Counted from the stretch's first letter, positions 1-9,641 are shown. The stretch: 63,649 nt of DNA from Bacteroidota bacterium (GCA_030684645.1 JAUXUF010000129.1:1-63649), one strand, 5' to 3'. The notes: generated from the sequence alone by a model not told the origin. Translations and numbers: made by a program.

Positions 1-91
1 TAGTATATGGTTTATAAACTATTACTATTAGTCAAGATCTGTTCCGGGTTAAACTTTCAGAAGTTTGACTTTCTAAAAAGAAATCCGATTA

Positions 92-2740
92 TTAATTGTC
101 GCGCCATGAACTCTGCTTGGCAATTTTCAGGTCGCGGAGTATGGCAGAACTGGCTGATAGGTTGAAACTGTAGCTTTTCCGGTCGCCAAAGGGAACAAAA
201 CTAAATGACATACTCCAGCAGTGTAAGGTTCGGCTCACATTGACTGTGGTAAAAGAAAACTTCATGGCTTGAATGTCAAAATTAGTATTCATATCCATTT
301 GCCATTTGTCGGTAAAACTAAGCCTGCCACCAAGGTTTAAACTTTGATTAATTGTACTTTTCATTTTCCCATTCGCATCTGGCCGATATGGATTGTTGTA
401 GTATAATGAATAATCAAACCTGAAACTCCAGGGAATATTAAATTCGGCATATTCGATTTCGTCTTTTCTTACTGGTTTTTCTTTTTCAGACAAATCCTTA
501 TTCTTGGTCTTATCTTCGGCTCCCTTTTTATTTTTTTTCGATTCGAAATTCATCCCGAACGACAAGTTTGCATTGGTTAACCTACCAAATTTATTTAACC
601 CTTTCAGGTGGTTCCAAACATATTCATCGTATCTATCTCCTTTATTATCGACCATATATGGGTCTAAATTAGCGCCCATATTAACACTTACACCTTTAAT
701 TGTTGTCCGGGCCGAAATACCGATTGGGCTAAGTTTAAAAGAGTCGGCAATCATGTTGTACGAAGTGTTCATTCCGACATCAATGATCTTTACCTTTTTA
801 AATTTTGGCTTTTCGTCTTTAGAGGCAACACTGTCGGTTACTTCCAATACTTTGGCTTCCAGATTATTGTTTAAAGTGAGCGAAATCGACCCGTTTTCAC
901 CTCTTCCGGCAGATCCAAAAACACCTCTTTCGAAATGATTATAGAATTGTTCCTCTCCTCTCCCATCGATATATGAACCCCAGAAACCGAACTTCTTTTG
1001 CCCAAAATCAGGGGTATAACTAAAACTGACTGTCGGAGTAATTTTATGCCTGATTGATTTAATTCTCCAATTCGGGTTGCTCATGGTGTACATTCCGTAG
1101 ATATTTGTTGACGAACTTAAACTATACGAATAATCGTAATTTCTTCGGAATGAGTAAACGGTATCAATCATCACATGATTCGCACGAGGAGGCAGATAGG
1201 TGTTTTGAGGATCGTATCGTTTATTGATATAGCTGGTGTACCACCTTTCATTATAACTGAAACTTGGACTAAAATTCAGATACTTCAAAAGGTTAAACGA
1301 CGGCAATGAAATAGGGATTGAATGTCGCCAGCCGTTCTGCCAGTCTTTCAGCAAAGATTTCTTCATGATTTCCTTTTCCTTGACATTTGAAATGGAATTC
1401 TTAATATTACCTGAATAGCTAAAACTGATCTTTTCATACCATTTTGCCGGTCCGACCCTGTTCTTTACCGTAAATGGATTGATCTTCGACATGTTAATGG
1501 TAAGTTCGGGTAAACTTAATGAAATGGTTGTATCACGCGAGTTTTGCGAATGACGCAGATTCAACGACATATTGAATGGTGTATTTTCGAATTTGGTCGA
1601 ATACGAAATACTCGATGATTTTTGAGTCTGCAAATAATTCGCAACCGACTGGTTATTGTTCATATAAGAGTTCTCTTTGTCAAACGAACTGGTTGACAAA
1701 TTGACGTTTGCTGAAAACGTACGGTTTGGATTTGCTTTGCTATCCTGTGAATGCGCCCATGTTACACTAAACCCTTTTGTGACTTTATAATCAGGAAGTG
1801 GCTGTTCTGAATATTTATTGAGGTTATAGCTAAAATCGAAGCTGCCATTGTACCTGTACCTGACTTTGTAATTGGTATGAAGCTTGGTTGCCCAGGAACC
1901 CTTTGAATAAATATCACCCCGAAGCGCCATGTCGAAATGATCACTAGCGGCCCAGTAATAACCACCTTCACGGAGGAAAAATCCACGGGTTTGTTCTTCT
2001 CCGTAAGTCGGAATCAAGATGCCGGAGGTATAGGTGGATGAATTGGGAAAATATCCAAACGGAATCATCGGAAAATAAATCGGAAAATCTTCCAAAACCA
2101 TATAGGCCGGACCAGTAACAATTTTTTTGTTCGAAATAACCTTAGCTTTAGTCATTCTCAGGTAAAAGTGAGGATGTTCGGCATCACAGGTTGTATATTT
2201 TCCTCTTTCCAAAACAAATTCATCTTTACTGATTTTCTTAGTCAGCTCACTGTGAACAAATCCGTCACCCTGCGAGGTCTTTACGTCTGTAATAATTCCT
2301 TTCTGAGTTTCAAAATTATATCTCAATGTTTTGGATTCAAATTTCTCATCGCCATCTTTAAACACCGGATTGCCCACCAAAACCCCTGTTGAATCAGGTA
2401 AACCTTCTGCATAAACTTCCTTTTTGGCCAAATCAAGCATGATGTAATCTGCTTTAAGCTCGATGCTCTGATAATTGATCACACCCTTTTTGTACATGTA
2501 CATTTTTTGATTCTCAAAGTCAGGGATAATCGAATCTTCCGCAGTATAAGTAATGATTGCTTCCAGTACCTGCTTGGGTATTGAATCACTGAGCCCCTGA
2601 ATTTTAGGCACTAAAGTGGTATCGTTAAGATTAGTATAATTGGAAGTAGAAATAGTATCCGTTCCCAGATTTAACTGACCAAACGAAGATAGGGCAACTA
2701 AAAATAATATATTTGTAAGAAAAATTTTTATCAAAACCAC
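92..2740 (-). CDS. lptD: LptD/OstA-like LPS-assembly outer-membrane protein
   Basis: This 882-residue protein has an N-terminal signal peptide (about residues 1-21). An OstA/LptA-like beta-jellyroll region follows at about 55-200, where short repeated strands such as LDLAKKEVYAEG are visible. The long remainder is rich in alternating aromatic/polar residues and ends in beta-strands, as expected of an outer-membrane barrel. LptD inserts lipopolysaccharide into the outer leaflet in partnership with LptE. The motif FPMIPFGYFPNSSTYTSGILIP around residue 230 resembles the start of the LptD barrel in Bacteroidota. The gene is divergent from an amidase, with a -7 element 38 bp upstream. Assignment to the LptD family is good; the exact substrate is inferred. 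Confidence 0.85.
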   Translation of the reverse strand: MVLIKIFLTNILFLVALSSFGQLNLGTDTISTSNYTNLNDTTLVPKIQGLSDSIPKQVLEAIITYTAEDSIIPDFENQKMYMYKKGVINYQSIELKADYIMLDLAKKEVYAEGLPDSTGVLVGNPVFKDGDEKFESKTLRYNFETQKGIITDVKTSQGDGFVHSELTKKISKDEFVLERGKYTTCDAEHPHFYLRMTKAKVISNKKIVTGPAYMVLEDFPIYFPMIPFGYFPNSSTYTSGILIPTYGEEQTRGFFLREGGYYWAASDHFDMALRGDIYSKGSWATKLHTNYKVRYRYNGSFDFSYNLNKYSEQPLPDYKVTKGFSVTWAHSQDSKANPNRTFSANVNLSTSSFDKENSYMNNNQSVANYLQTQKSSSISYSTKFENTPFNMSLNLRHSQNSRDTTISLSLPELTINMSKINPFTVKNRVGPAKWYEKISFSYSGNIKNSISNVKEKEIMKKSLLKDWQNGWRHSIPISLPSFNLLKYLNFSPSFSYNERWYTSYINKRYDPQNTYLPPRANHVMIDTVYSFRRNYDYSYSLSSSTNIYGMYTMSNPNWRIKSIRHKITPTVSFSYTPDFGQKKFGFWGSYIDGRGEEQFYNHFERGVFGSAGRGENGSISLTLNNNLEAKVLEVTDSVASKDEKPKFKKVKIIDVGMNTSYNMIADSFKLSPIGISARTTIKGVSVNMGANLDPYMVDNKGDRYDEYVWNHLKGLNKFGRLTNANLSFGMNFESKKNKKGAEDKTKNKDLSEKEKPVRKDEIEYAEFNIPWSFRFDYSLYYNNPYRPDANGKMKSTINQSLNLGGRLSFTDKWQMDMNTNFDIQAMKFSFTTVNVSRTLHCWSMSFSFVPFGDRKSYSFNLSASSAILRDLKIAKQSSWRDN

Positions 2741-2777
2741 AGTTTATAAGATGAGAACACGTATTCTGTTCGGTTTG

Positions 2778-2785
2778 CAAAAATA
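2778..2785 (-). promoter_or_regulatory. -7 promoter element of the lptD-like gene
   Basis: On the minus strand the bases read TATTTTTG, a perfect match to the Bacteroidota -7 consensus TAnnTTTG. It lies 38 bp before the ATG at 2740. I see no TTG at the -33 distance, so the call rests on the -7 element alone. Confidence 0.5.
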
Positions 2786-2838
2786 TAAATAAGGCCTATA
2801 CCTAAACGTCTAGAAAGGTAAATTAATTTTAATATTTA

Positions 2839-2846
2839 TATTTTTG
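2839..2846 (+). promoter_or_regulatory. -7 promoter element of the amidase gene
   Basis: TATTTTTG matches TAnnTTTG. It ends on the GTG at 2846 that could otherwise be read as a start codon, which argues for translation from the ATG at 2867 or 2870, 20 bp downstream. With 2778..2785 it forms a divergent promoter pair about 55 bp apart. Confidence 0.5.
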
Positions 2847-2866
2847 TGTCGAAATACAAACTGATC

Positions 2867-4216
2867 ATGATGAAGCGCCATTTTTTCAACTTATTTTTAT
2901 TGCTAATTCTTAGCTCTCTTGTCCCCGTGAAATCCTTCTCTTTGACTCTGCTGAATCATCAAACCAGCAAACCTTTGATTGTTGTTATTGATCCGGGGCA
3001 TGGAGGAATTGATCCTGGCGCCGTATCAAAGGGGATTCGGGAAAAAGATGTCGTTCTTGGTGTTGGCCTTAAACTTGGAAAATTCATTAACGAGAGTTTT
3101 CCGGATGTAAAAGTAATATTTACACGTAATACAGACGTATTCATTCCTTTAATTGAACGTTCCAGAATAGCCAATAAAAACAAAGCTGATTTATTCATTT
3201 CCATACATGCTAATTTCTGCGGAACTCCATCAACGAGAGGGACCGAAACATTTGTTCTTGGTCTTCACCGTTCAAATGATAACCTGGATGTTGCCAAGAA
3301 GGAAAACTCAGTTATTCTTTTGGAAGATAATTATGCCACAACTTATGAAGGTTTTGATCCGAATTCATCAGAGTCATACATCATGTTTGAAATGGCTCAG
3401 GATATATACATGGATCAAAGTTTATCTTTTGCTGATGACATCCAACATCAATTTAAATCGAGACTTGAAAACTCGAACCGGGGAGTAAAACAAGCCGGGT
3501 TCCTTGTCTTACGGCAGTCGTCGATGCCAAGCGTACTGATCGAAACGGGTTTTATTAGTAATCAGGCGGAAGCCAATTATCTTAAAAGTGAAGAAGGTCA
3601 GCGAAATATTGCTCAATCAATCCTTGATGCATTCCGGAAATTTAAAACAAAGAATTCAGGAGCAAATACTTCGGTTATAGCTGAATCCAAATCACCGCAT
3701 GGCAACAAACAAGTTGCGGCAACCGAGGTAAATAATAATGGTTCATCTGAGTTCAAGCAGGATACTAACCTGAATAAGAAGCCGGTTGTCAATTTGGAAA
3801 AAACTTCAGTTAAACCTGAAAACCAACCAATCGAAATGACTTCTGCAAAAACGAAAGAGAATCAATCCGTAATGGATGAATCCAATATAAAGACAGAAAA
3901 AGCAAGTCCAATAGAAGAAAACACCAATTCAACTGCAGCTACATTAACCAATTCACAAAGTAAGAAAAACACCTATTACAGTGTTCAGATTGGTGCAAAT
4001 ACAATTCCGATGGAGCCTGTTGCTGCTAATTTTAAAGGTTTAAAAAATGTCAGGAGGGAAAAGAGCGATAAATATTACCGCTATTATATTGGCAAAGAAG
4101 CTTCCATCGAAAACATTACACCAGTACTGCAACAAATCAAAGCAAAATTTTCTCAGGCCTTTATTGTCTATTTCACTGACGGCCAGCGCATAATAGTTAA
4201 ATCTGACTCTAAATAA
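2867..4216 (+). CDS. N-acetylmuramoyl-L-alanine amidase (Amidase_3) with C-terminal SPOR-like domain
   Basis: This periplasmic zinc hydrolase cleaves the amide bond between muramic acid and the stem peptide. It has an N-terminal signal segment and then an Amidase_3 domain at about residues 38-265. The four expected metal or catalytic positions are visible: His in DPGHGG (about 45), Glu in GIREKD (about 59), His in SIHAN, and Glu in IETGF. A low-complexity Lys/Glu/Asn/Ser linker follows. The last 75 residues (starting YYSVQIGA) look like a SPOR-type peptidoglycan-binding domain. I chose the ATG at 2867 because the upstream in-frame GTG lies inside the promoter element. MCE/MlaD follows 93 bp downstream in the same direction. 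Confidence 0.88.
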   Translation: MMKRHFFNLFLLLILSSLVPVKSFSLTLLNHQTSKPLIVVIDPGHGGIDPGAVSKGIREKDVVLGVGLKLGKFINESFPDVKVIFTRNTDVFIPLIERSRIANKNKADLFISIHANFCGTPSTRGTETFVLGLHRSNDNLDVAKKENSVILLEDNYATTYEGFDPNSSESYIMFEMAQDIYMDQSLSFADDIQHQFKSRLENSNRGVKQAGFLVLRQSSMPSVLIETGFISNQAEANYLKSEEGQRNIAQSILDAFRKFKTKNSGANTSVIAESKSPHGNKQVAATEVNNNGSSEFKQDTNLNKKPVVNLEKTSVKPENQPIEMTSAKTKENQSVMDESNIKTEKASPIEENTNSTAATLTNSQSKKNTYYSVQIGANTIPMEPVAANFKGLKNVRREKSDKYYRYYIGKEASIENITPVLQQIKAKFSQAFIVYFTDGQRIIVKSDSK

Positions 4217-4309
4217 TTGTAGCGCTAAAGCTGAATAGAAGAAAAACGATTTGGTTTCCTGCTTAATGGTGCATAGCTTTGTATGTAGAAAACAGAAACA
4301 ATCAGAAAC

Positions 4310-5569
4310 ATGATCAAGATATCGAAATATACTAAATTAGGTTTTTTAGTTCTGGCCAGTTTAACTATTCTCATTTGGGGAATAAATTACCTGAAAGGAA
4401 TCGATTTATTAAAACGAAACTCCAATTACTATGTTGTCTATAATAAGATTGACGGTTTGCTCAAGTCTGGTTCAGTGAACATAAATGGATATCAGGTTGG
4501 ACAGGTTTCAGAAATTGGCTTTTTAGGCGACTACTCTGGGCGGCTTCTTGTAACTATTTCACTTCATGGAGATTATAAAATAGCCAAAGGAACTACAGCA
4601 AAAATCGTTTCCAGCGATATTATGGGAACTAAATCGATTAAACTTGAAATCGTACATTCCCCGGAATATTACCAGCCTTACGATACCATTCCGGGAACGA
4701 TTGAAGGAGATTTGAAAGAACAGGTCAGCATGCAAGTTCTTCCCCTGAAAAAAAAGGCTGAAGAATTAATTGCTTCTCTTGATTCAGCTTTAACCATAGT
4801 CACTTACGTTTTCAATCAACGGACCAGGGAAAATTTGACGGAGAGCTTTGAAAATATTAACCGCACGATTACCAACATTGAATCATCATCAGCTGAGCTA
4901 AATAAGATGATGACCAGTGGAAAGATTAATTCAGTTGTGGATAATATGAATAGTATTACCGGAACATTCAAACAAAACTCCGCCAAGATCACCAACATTA
5001 TAGCAAACTTGTCATCATTGTCGGATTCATTGGCTAAACTGAACATTAGCCCGGTGTTTGAAGAAATAAGCGCTTCAGTAGCCGGTGTAAATTCGATTAT
5101 TCAGAAACTGAATACCACCGACAGTTCTGCCGGTTTATTGATTAACGATCCTGTTCTGTATCAAAACCTGAACAGTTTGGCCGGAAGCCTGGATTTACTC
5201 ATGAAAGATGTCCGGAATAATCCAAAACGCTACCTGCATTTCTCAGCCTTCAACATTGGTAAAGATGTATACATTACGGCAAAACCAGGCACTTCAGAAG
5301 AAAAGGACCAGATCATATTTAAAGTACATTTAATCTCGAGTCCGGCAAAACTATCTACTGAATCCGTTTTTTTTAAAGGATTAGGTCCGGTTGAGGAAAT
5401 CAAAGTCAGTGAAACCTACAACTACATGGTTGGTAAAACAACAGATTTTAATAAAATCTCACAACTTCTGGAGCTTGCCCGAGTCAATTTTCCGGATGCC
5501 GGATTGATCGCATTTAAAAACGGTCGGAAGATAAAACTTGAAAAAGCGATCAAAAAACTAACAGAATAA
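4310..5569 (+). CDS. MCE/MlaD-family lipid-transport protein
   Basis: The 419-residue protein has one N-terminal membrane anchor (about residues 9-25). An MCE domain follows at about 38-115, with the characteristic core YNKIDGLLKSGSVNINGYQVG and a later GTKSIKLEI strand. A long alpha-helical, coiled-coil-like stretch (about 140-290) comes next. MlaD-type proteins bind phospholipid in the periplasm and partner with an MlaFE ABC transporter; no such transporter gene is beside it here. The C-terminal part, about 130 residues, is unlike classic MlaD and I cannot assign it. The following 286 bp before dnaA is very AT-rich, with no exact DnaA box visible. Confidence 0.82.
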   Translation: MIKISKYTKLGFLVLASLTILIWGINYLKGIDLLKRNSNYYVVYNKIDGLLKSGSVNINGYQVGQVSEIGFLGDYSGRLLVTISLHGDYKIAKGTTAKIVSSDIMGTKSIKLEIVHSPEYYQPYDTIPGTIEGDLKEQVSMQVLPLKKKAEELIASLDSALTIVTYVFNQRTRENLTESFENINRTITNIESSSAELNKMMTSGKINSVVDNMNSITGTFKQNSAKITNIIANLSSLSDSLAKLNISPVFEEISASVAGVNSIIQKLNTTDSSAGLLINDPVLYQNLNSLAGSLDLLMKDVRNNPKRYLHFSAFNIGKDVYITAKPGTSEEKDQIIFKVHLISSPAKLSTESVFFKGLGPVEEIKVSETYNYMVGKTTDFNKISQLLELARVNFPDAGLIAFKNGRKIKLEKAIKKLTE

Positions 5570-5855
5570 TTATTTAACAATATTTTAAATTATTGTTCTG
5601 TACGCTGCACTCCTTTGTTCGTAGGCATTTAGATTAATGTAAATGCTAACTATTTATTAATCAGCTGATTACGCTCATTAAATAAAAATTAATTTTTTTT
5701 TAATATTTAATTGCCTGAGCAATAAACCACTTAACTCTTTTTGATAAAAGTCAATAGCAAATCGATTTTTTTTCTACATTTTTTTTCACAAAATTTGTTT
5801 CAGGGAAAAATTCTAGGGAATACGTTTTATCAATTTTTTAATATCCTGCTCCAAA

Positions 5856-7286
5856 ATGATTAATGATCAGCGTTTGGTATGGGATCGTTGTCTGTCTGTA
5901 ATTCGAGACAATGTTCCAAGCATTAGTTTTAAGACATGGTTTGAACCAATTATTCCGGTTAATCTGGAAGATGAGGTACTCACCATTCAAGTTCCAAGTC
6001 CGTTCTTTTATGAATATCTTGAAGAGCAGTATATTGATTTGTTAAGGAAGACCTTAAGAAAAGAGCTTGGACAGGGAGCCAAGCTGGAATACGTGGTAGT
6101 CATGGGTAATAATCAAGGCAACTCGCAACCTTATACGGTTAAGTATCCTACAAGCAACAACAGCAAAATCCAAAATAAACCGATGAGCATTCCGCTGAGA
6201 AGCGAAGGAAAGCCATCGATTAGAAATCCTTTTATTATACCCGGAATTCAGAAAATTCAGATTGATCCTCAATTAAGGCTTGATAACACGTTCGATAACT
6301 TTGTTGAAGGTGAATGTAACCGTTTGGCGCGTAGTGCTGGATATGCAGTTTCGCAAAATCCGGGAGGTACAGCTTTTAATCCACTGATGATTTATGGTAA
6401 TTCAGGACTTGGGAAAACCCATCTGGCGCACGCAATTGGTATTGAAGTAAAAGAACGCCATCCTGATAAAGTAGTTTTATATGTAAATTCCAATAAATTT
6501 CAAACTCAATTTACCGAAGCTACCCGTAACAACAACCGGAACGATTTTTTGAATTTTTACCAGATGATCGACGTACTGATTCTGGATGATGTTCAGGAGT
6601 TTGCCGGAAAGGAAAAGACACAGGAAACTTTTTTCCATATTTTCAATCATTTGCACCAAAGTGGAAAACAGCTCATCCTGACTTCTGATAAACCTCCTAT
6701 CGAACTAAAAGGACTCGAACAACGGTTGCTTTCCAGATTTAAATGGGGCCTGACAGCTGATTTACAGCAACCAAGCTTCGAAACACGGATGGACATCCTG
6801 AAACGTAAAACTTACAAAGACGGAATCCTGATCTCGGAAGAAGTCATGGAATATATCGCTTCGCACATTACCAACAATGTAAGGGAACTCGAAGGGGCCC
6901 TTGTTTCACTGCTCGCCCAATCAACCCTGAACAAAAAAGAAATCACCATCGAGCTGGCCAGTGAAATGATCAACAAACTGGTTAAAAACTCGAAACGTGA
7001 ATTGTCGATCGACTATATTTCGAAAGTCGTCTGCGATTATTTCAATATGCCGGTCGATTCGCTTCAGGCTAAAACCCGAAAACGCGAAATTGTTCAGGCA
7101 CGGCAACTAGCCATGTATTTTTCGAAAAGCATGACTAAATCGTCACTGGCATCGATCGGTTCACAAATTGGCAACAAAGATCATGCGACTGTCCTTCATG
7201 CCTGCAAAACGGTGAATAACCTAAAGGAAACAGATAAATCCTTTAATCTTTGTGTGGATGAGATTGAAAAAAAATTAAAGTTGTAA
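5856..7286 (+). CDS. dnaA: Chromosomal replication initiator protein DnaA
   Basis: The 476-residue length and domain order fit DnaA. Domain I is at 1-80 (WDRCLSVIRD...SFKTWFEPI), followed by a variable linker at 80-140. The AAA+ domain has Walker A GNSGLGKTH at about 181-189 and Walker B VLILDDVQ near 246. The C-terminal DNA-binding helix-turn-helix carries the signature GNKDHATVLHAC. DnaA opens the replication origin by binding DnaA boxes. I found no cluster of TTATCCACA-type boxes flanking the gene, so oriC is not evident here. A clear intrinsic terminator follows 7 bp after the stop codon. Confidence 0.97.
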   Translation: MINDQRLVWDRCLSVIRDNVPSISFKTWFEPIIPVNLEDEVLTIQVPSPFFYEYLEEQYIDLLRKTLRKELGQGAKLEYVVVMGNNQGNSQPYTVKYPTSNNSKIQNKPMSIPLRSEGKPSIRNPFIIPGIQKIQIDPQLRLDNTFDNFVEGECNRLARSAGYAVSQNPGGTAFNPLMIYGNSGLGKTHLAHAIGIEVKERHPDKVVLYVNSNKFQTQFTEATRNNNRNDFLNFYQMIDVLILDDVQEFAGKEKTQETFFHIFNHLHQSGKQLILTSDKPPIELKGLEQRLLSRFKWGLTADLQQPSFETRMDILKRKTYKDGILISEEVMEYIASHITNNVRELEGALVSLLAQSTLNKKEITIELASEMINKLVKNSKRELSIDYISKVVCDYFNMPVDSLQAKTRKREIVQARQLAMYFSKSMTKSSLASIGSQIGNKDHATVLHACKTVNNLKETDKSFNLCVDEIEKKLKL

Positions 7287-7293
7287 CAAATCT

Positions 7294-7323
7294 AAAAGCA
7301 GGTCATTTTGATCTGCTTTTTTT
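7294..7323 (+). terminator. Intrinsic terminator of dnaA
   Basis: An 11-bp stem (7294-7304 with 7310-7320, one G-U pair) around a 5-nt loop is followed by a T-run of at least seven. It begins 7 bp after the dnaA stop. The T-run abuts an in-frame ATG at 7324, which makes that ATG an unlikely start for the next gene. Confidence 0.8.
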
Positions 7324-7338
7324 ATGCCGCAATTACTG

Positions 7339-7938
7339 ATGGAAGATACCTACAAAACCATTTCCAATCCTTCGGAAGGGCTTTTTAAAGAAAAAGGAAG
7401 CAAATTTATTTCTTTTGCCTATCCCGTAACTTCTGAAGATGAAACCAGAGAAATTGTTTTGTCCCTGAAGAAGGAACATCATTCGGCCCGGCACCATTGT
7501 TATGCGTGGCGCCTGGGACACGAGAAATTGCAGTTCAGGGCAAACGACGATGGCGAACCCTCCTCCACTGCCGGCAAACCCATTTTGGGACAAATACAAA
7601 GCTTCGACCTGACCAATATCCTGATTGTGGTTGTCAGGTATTTTGGTGGCACCCTGTTAGGAGTTAGCGGGCTGATCAATGCTTACCGAAATGCAGCGCT
7701 GGATGCCATTAATCAGGCTGAAATAGTAGAGAGGCTCGTTGAACAAAAACTACTGATTGAATTCAGTTATGGGGTGATGAATGAAGTCATGAAAATCTTC
7801 AAGGACGAAAAGTTGATTCAGATTGATCCCGTGTTCGACCTGAAATGCCAAATCAAAACGCTAATCAGGTTAAGTGATTTAAACCGGATTGAGGAAGGAT
7901 TGAAAAAGCTGGAAGGATTAAAAGTTTCGTATATTTAA
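7339..7938 (+). CDS. YigZ/IMPACT-family protein
   Basis: This roughly 199-residue protein has the UPF0029/IMPACT N-terminal domain with the signature run RANDDGEPSSTAGKPIL followed by VVVRYFGGTLLGVSGL. A smaller C-terminal DUF1949-like domain follows. YigZ-type proteins are widespread; a role in translation or stress has been proposed for the eukaryotic relative, but the bacterial activity is not firmly established. I prefer the ATG at 7339 (MEDTYK) over the one at 7324, because the latter directly follows the dnaA terminator T-run. Confidence 0.85.
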   Translation: MEDTYKTISNPSEGLFKEKGSKFISFAYPVTSEDETREIVLSLKKEHHSARHHCYAWRLGHEKLQFRANDDGEPSSTAGKPILGQIQSFDLTNILIVVVRYFGGTLLGVSGLINAYRNAALDAINQAEIVERLVEQKLLIEFSYGVMNEVMKIFKDEKLIQIDPVFDLKCQIKTLIRLSDLNRIEEGLKKLEGLKVSYI

Positions 7939-8000
7939 TTGCTCATTTGAAAAAACATGTTGATGTGTTAATAACCTTTTCATAAATAAAAAACCGTTAT

Positions 8001-8031
8001 TTTGATTAGATCATAAAACAGTCTAATTTTG
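8001..8031 (+). promoter_or_regulatory. Promoter of the pyrB leader transcript
   Basis: TTTG at 8001-8004 and TAATTTTG at 8024-8031 are separated by 19 bp, an exact Bacteroidota-type promoter (TTTG-N19-TAnnTTTG). The predicted start of transcription is a few bases before the leader ATG at 8039, about 210 bp upstream of pyrB. Confidence 0.7.
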
Positions 8032-8038
8032 AACTTTG

Positions 8039-8251
8039 ATGAAACACCTGATCAACCAATATTCCCGCTTTTTCGGTGAAATGCTTCACTTGGAAAAGAT
8101 TTTCCCAAATTCCCTGTTTCGTAAAAATCAGGAATCCCATTTGACTCATCAACATTTTTTTTCCGGTAAATCCGGTTCTACACAAAAGCCAACAGAAAAT
8201 TTCATTCTGTTGGCTTTTTTTTACCTCATCAACCCTAAACAATCAATATGA
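8039..8251 (+). CDS. Putative pyrB leader ORF spanning the attenuator
   Basis: A 70-codon open frame starts (ATG) almost at the predicted 5' end of the pyr transcript. It runs through a T-tract (around 8154-8162) and a perfect intrinsic terminator (8184-8222). Its stop TGA (8249-8251) overlaps the pyrB start codon at 8248. The encoded peptide is rich in Phe, His and Lys and matches no family I know. The layout parallels the enterobacterial pyrBI leader, where coupled transcription and translation lets UTP level control readthrough. Whether it is translated is inference; the alternative is an untranslated leader with a chance frame. Confidence 0.4.
   Translation: MKHLINQYSRFFGEMLHLEKIFPNSLFRKNQESHLTHQHFFSGKSGSTQKPTENFILLAFFYLINPKQSI
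8184..8222 (+). terminator. Attenuator-like intrinsic terminator upstream of pyrB
   Basis: A perfect 14-bp stem (8184-8197 with 8205-8218) and 7-nt loop are followed by eight T (8215-8222). It lies downstream of the pyr promoter and 25 bp upstream of the pyrB start, so it would stop transcription before the structural genes unless it is overcome. Confidence 0.8.
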
Positions 8252-9162
8252 TGAAGAAAAGAGATTTAATTTCAATCACTGATTATTCAAAAGAAGATTA
8301 CCTGCGAATACTGGAACTGGCAGCCGATTTTGAAAAAAATCCAAACCAGAGACTGCTTGAAGGTAAAGTAGCAGCTTCTTTGTTTTTTGAACCATCAACC
8401 CGTACCCGCCTGAGTTTCGAAACGGCGATTAACCGCCTGGGCGGTAGGATCATCGGTTTTTCCGATGCCGGCTCGTCCAGCGTATCGAAGGGCGAGACTT
8501 TGCACGACACCACACGCATGGTGAGCAATTACGTCGATCTGATTGTAATGCGGCACCCGCTTGAAGGAAGTGCCCGATATGCGGCCGAAGTGGCCGATGT
8601 ACCGGTGATCAATGCCGGAGACGGAGCTAACCAGCATCCAACACAGACCTTGCTCGACATGTATTCGATCCTGAAAACACAAGGAACACTCGACAACATC
8701 AATATTTTCATGATTGGCGACCTGAAATACGGAAGAACTGTCCATTCGCTGCTGATGGCCATGTCTGAGTTCGAAAATCCGGTTTTCAACTTCATTGCTC
8801 CTGATGAGCTTTCCATGCCAGAGGAATACAAACTCTTTTTGAAAGAAAAAGGAATCCGGTATTTTGAACATTCCGAAATCAATGACAATATCAATCATGC
8901 CGACATTATTTATATGACCCGTGTCCAGAAGGAACGATTTATGGATCCCATTGAATACGAGAAAGTGAAAAATGTTTACATTCTCCGGAACAGCATGCTG
9001 CAAAATACCAAACCCAATGTGCGGATATTACATCCTTTGCCACGCATCAACGAAATTCATACCGATGTTGACAGCAACGAGAAAGCTTATTATTTTGAAC
9101 AGGCACGCAACGGCGTTTTCGTTCGTCAGGCCATAATTGCACATATTCTCAACCTTAAATAA
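8248..9162 (+). CDS. pyrB: Aspartate carbamoyltransferase catalytic subunit
   Basis: PyrB condenses carbamoyl phosphate with aspartate in the second step of de novo pyrimidine synthesis. The 304-residue protein has the carbamoyl-phosphate-binding signature [15 protein letters not shown] near residue 50, the motif HPTQTLLD near 130, and HPLPR near 265. It is followed 8 bp later by pyrI, so the holoenzyme is the allosteric class B type with a regulatory subunit. Two consecutive ATG codons (8248 and 8251) could serve as the start, and the first overlaps the leader frame's stop codon. Confidence 0.97.
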   Translation: MMKKRDLISITDYSKEDYLRILELAADFEKNPNQRLLEGKVAASLFFEPSTRTRLSFETAINRLGGRIIGFSDAGSSSVSKGETLHDTTRMVSNYVDLIVMRHPLEGSARYAAEVADVPVINAGDGANQHPTQTLLDMYSILKTQGTLDNINIFMIGDLKYGRTVHSLLMAMSEFENPVFNFIAPDELSMPEEYKLFLKEKGIRYFEHSEINDNINHADIIYMTRVQKERFMDPIEYEKVKNVYILRNSMLQNTKPNVRILHPLPRINEIHTDVDSNEKAYYFEQARNGVFVRQAIIAHILNLK

Positions 9163-9170
9163 TTTTAGCC

Positions 9171-9641
9171 ATGCCAGATAGTTTAAAAAAGAAACTCAAA
9201 CTAAAAGTCAGCGCGATTAACAACGGCACTGTCATCGATCATATTCCTTCAGAAAATCTGTTTAAGGTGATTTCCATACTGGGACTTCAGAAGGTAAAAT
9301 CGCAAATTACTTTCGGGGCCAATTTCGAAAGTGAAAAGCTCGGAAGCAAGGCCATTATCAAGCTTTCTGACGTATTTTTTGAGGCCGATGAGATCAATAA
9401 AATTTCGCTGATTGCCCGGAATGCCAATTTGAACATCATCCGCGATTACGAGGTGGTTGAAAAGCGGGTGGTTGTGGTCCCTGACGAAGTGATCGGCATT
9501 GTGAAATGTTTCAACCCGAAATGCATTACAAACAACGAAGAAATCACTACGCACTTCCATGTCATTTCAAAAAACCCGCTCGACCTGAAATGTAAATACT
9601 GCGAAAAAATTACCCACGAAGATCAAATGGTTATCAAATGA
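9171..9641 (+). CDS. pyrI: Aspartate carbamoyltransferase regulatory subunit
   Basis: The 156-residue length is normal for PyrI. The N-terminal allosteric domain begins LKLKVSAINNGTVIDHI, and the C-terminal zinc domain has four Cys in a C-x4-C...C-x2-C pattern (CFNPKC and CKYC). PyrI binds CTP/ATP and tethers PyrB trimers. Its stop codon overlaps the next ATG (ATGA), so translation of the downstream fRMsr gene is probably coupled. Confidence 0.96.
   Translation: MPDSLKKKLKLKVSAINNGTVIDHIPSENLFKVISILGLQKVKSQITFGANFESEKLGSKAIIKLSDVFFEADEINKISLIARNANLNIIRDYEVVEKRVVVVPDEVIGIVKCFNPKCITNNEEITTHFHVISKNPLDLKCKYCEKITHEDQMVIK

Noticed and set aside
5570-5855. Possible oriC upstream of dnaA
   Set aside because: Very AT-rich, but only one-mismatch DnaA-box-like strings such as TTTTTCACA are seen; no exact boxes, so no call.
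8006-8242. 78-residue minus-strand frame opposite the pyr leader
   Set aside because: It overlaps the pyr promoter and terminator on the other strand; the plus-strand regulatory reading explains the sequence better.
8395-9003. 202-residue open frame antisense to pyrB
   Set aside because: It lies entirely opposite the well-supported pyrB gene, has no recognisable domain, and is a codon-bias shadow.
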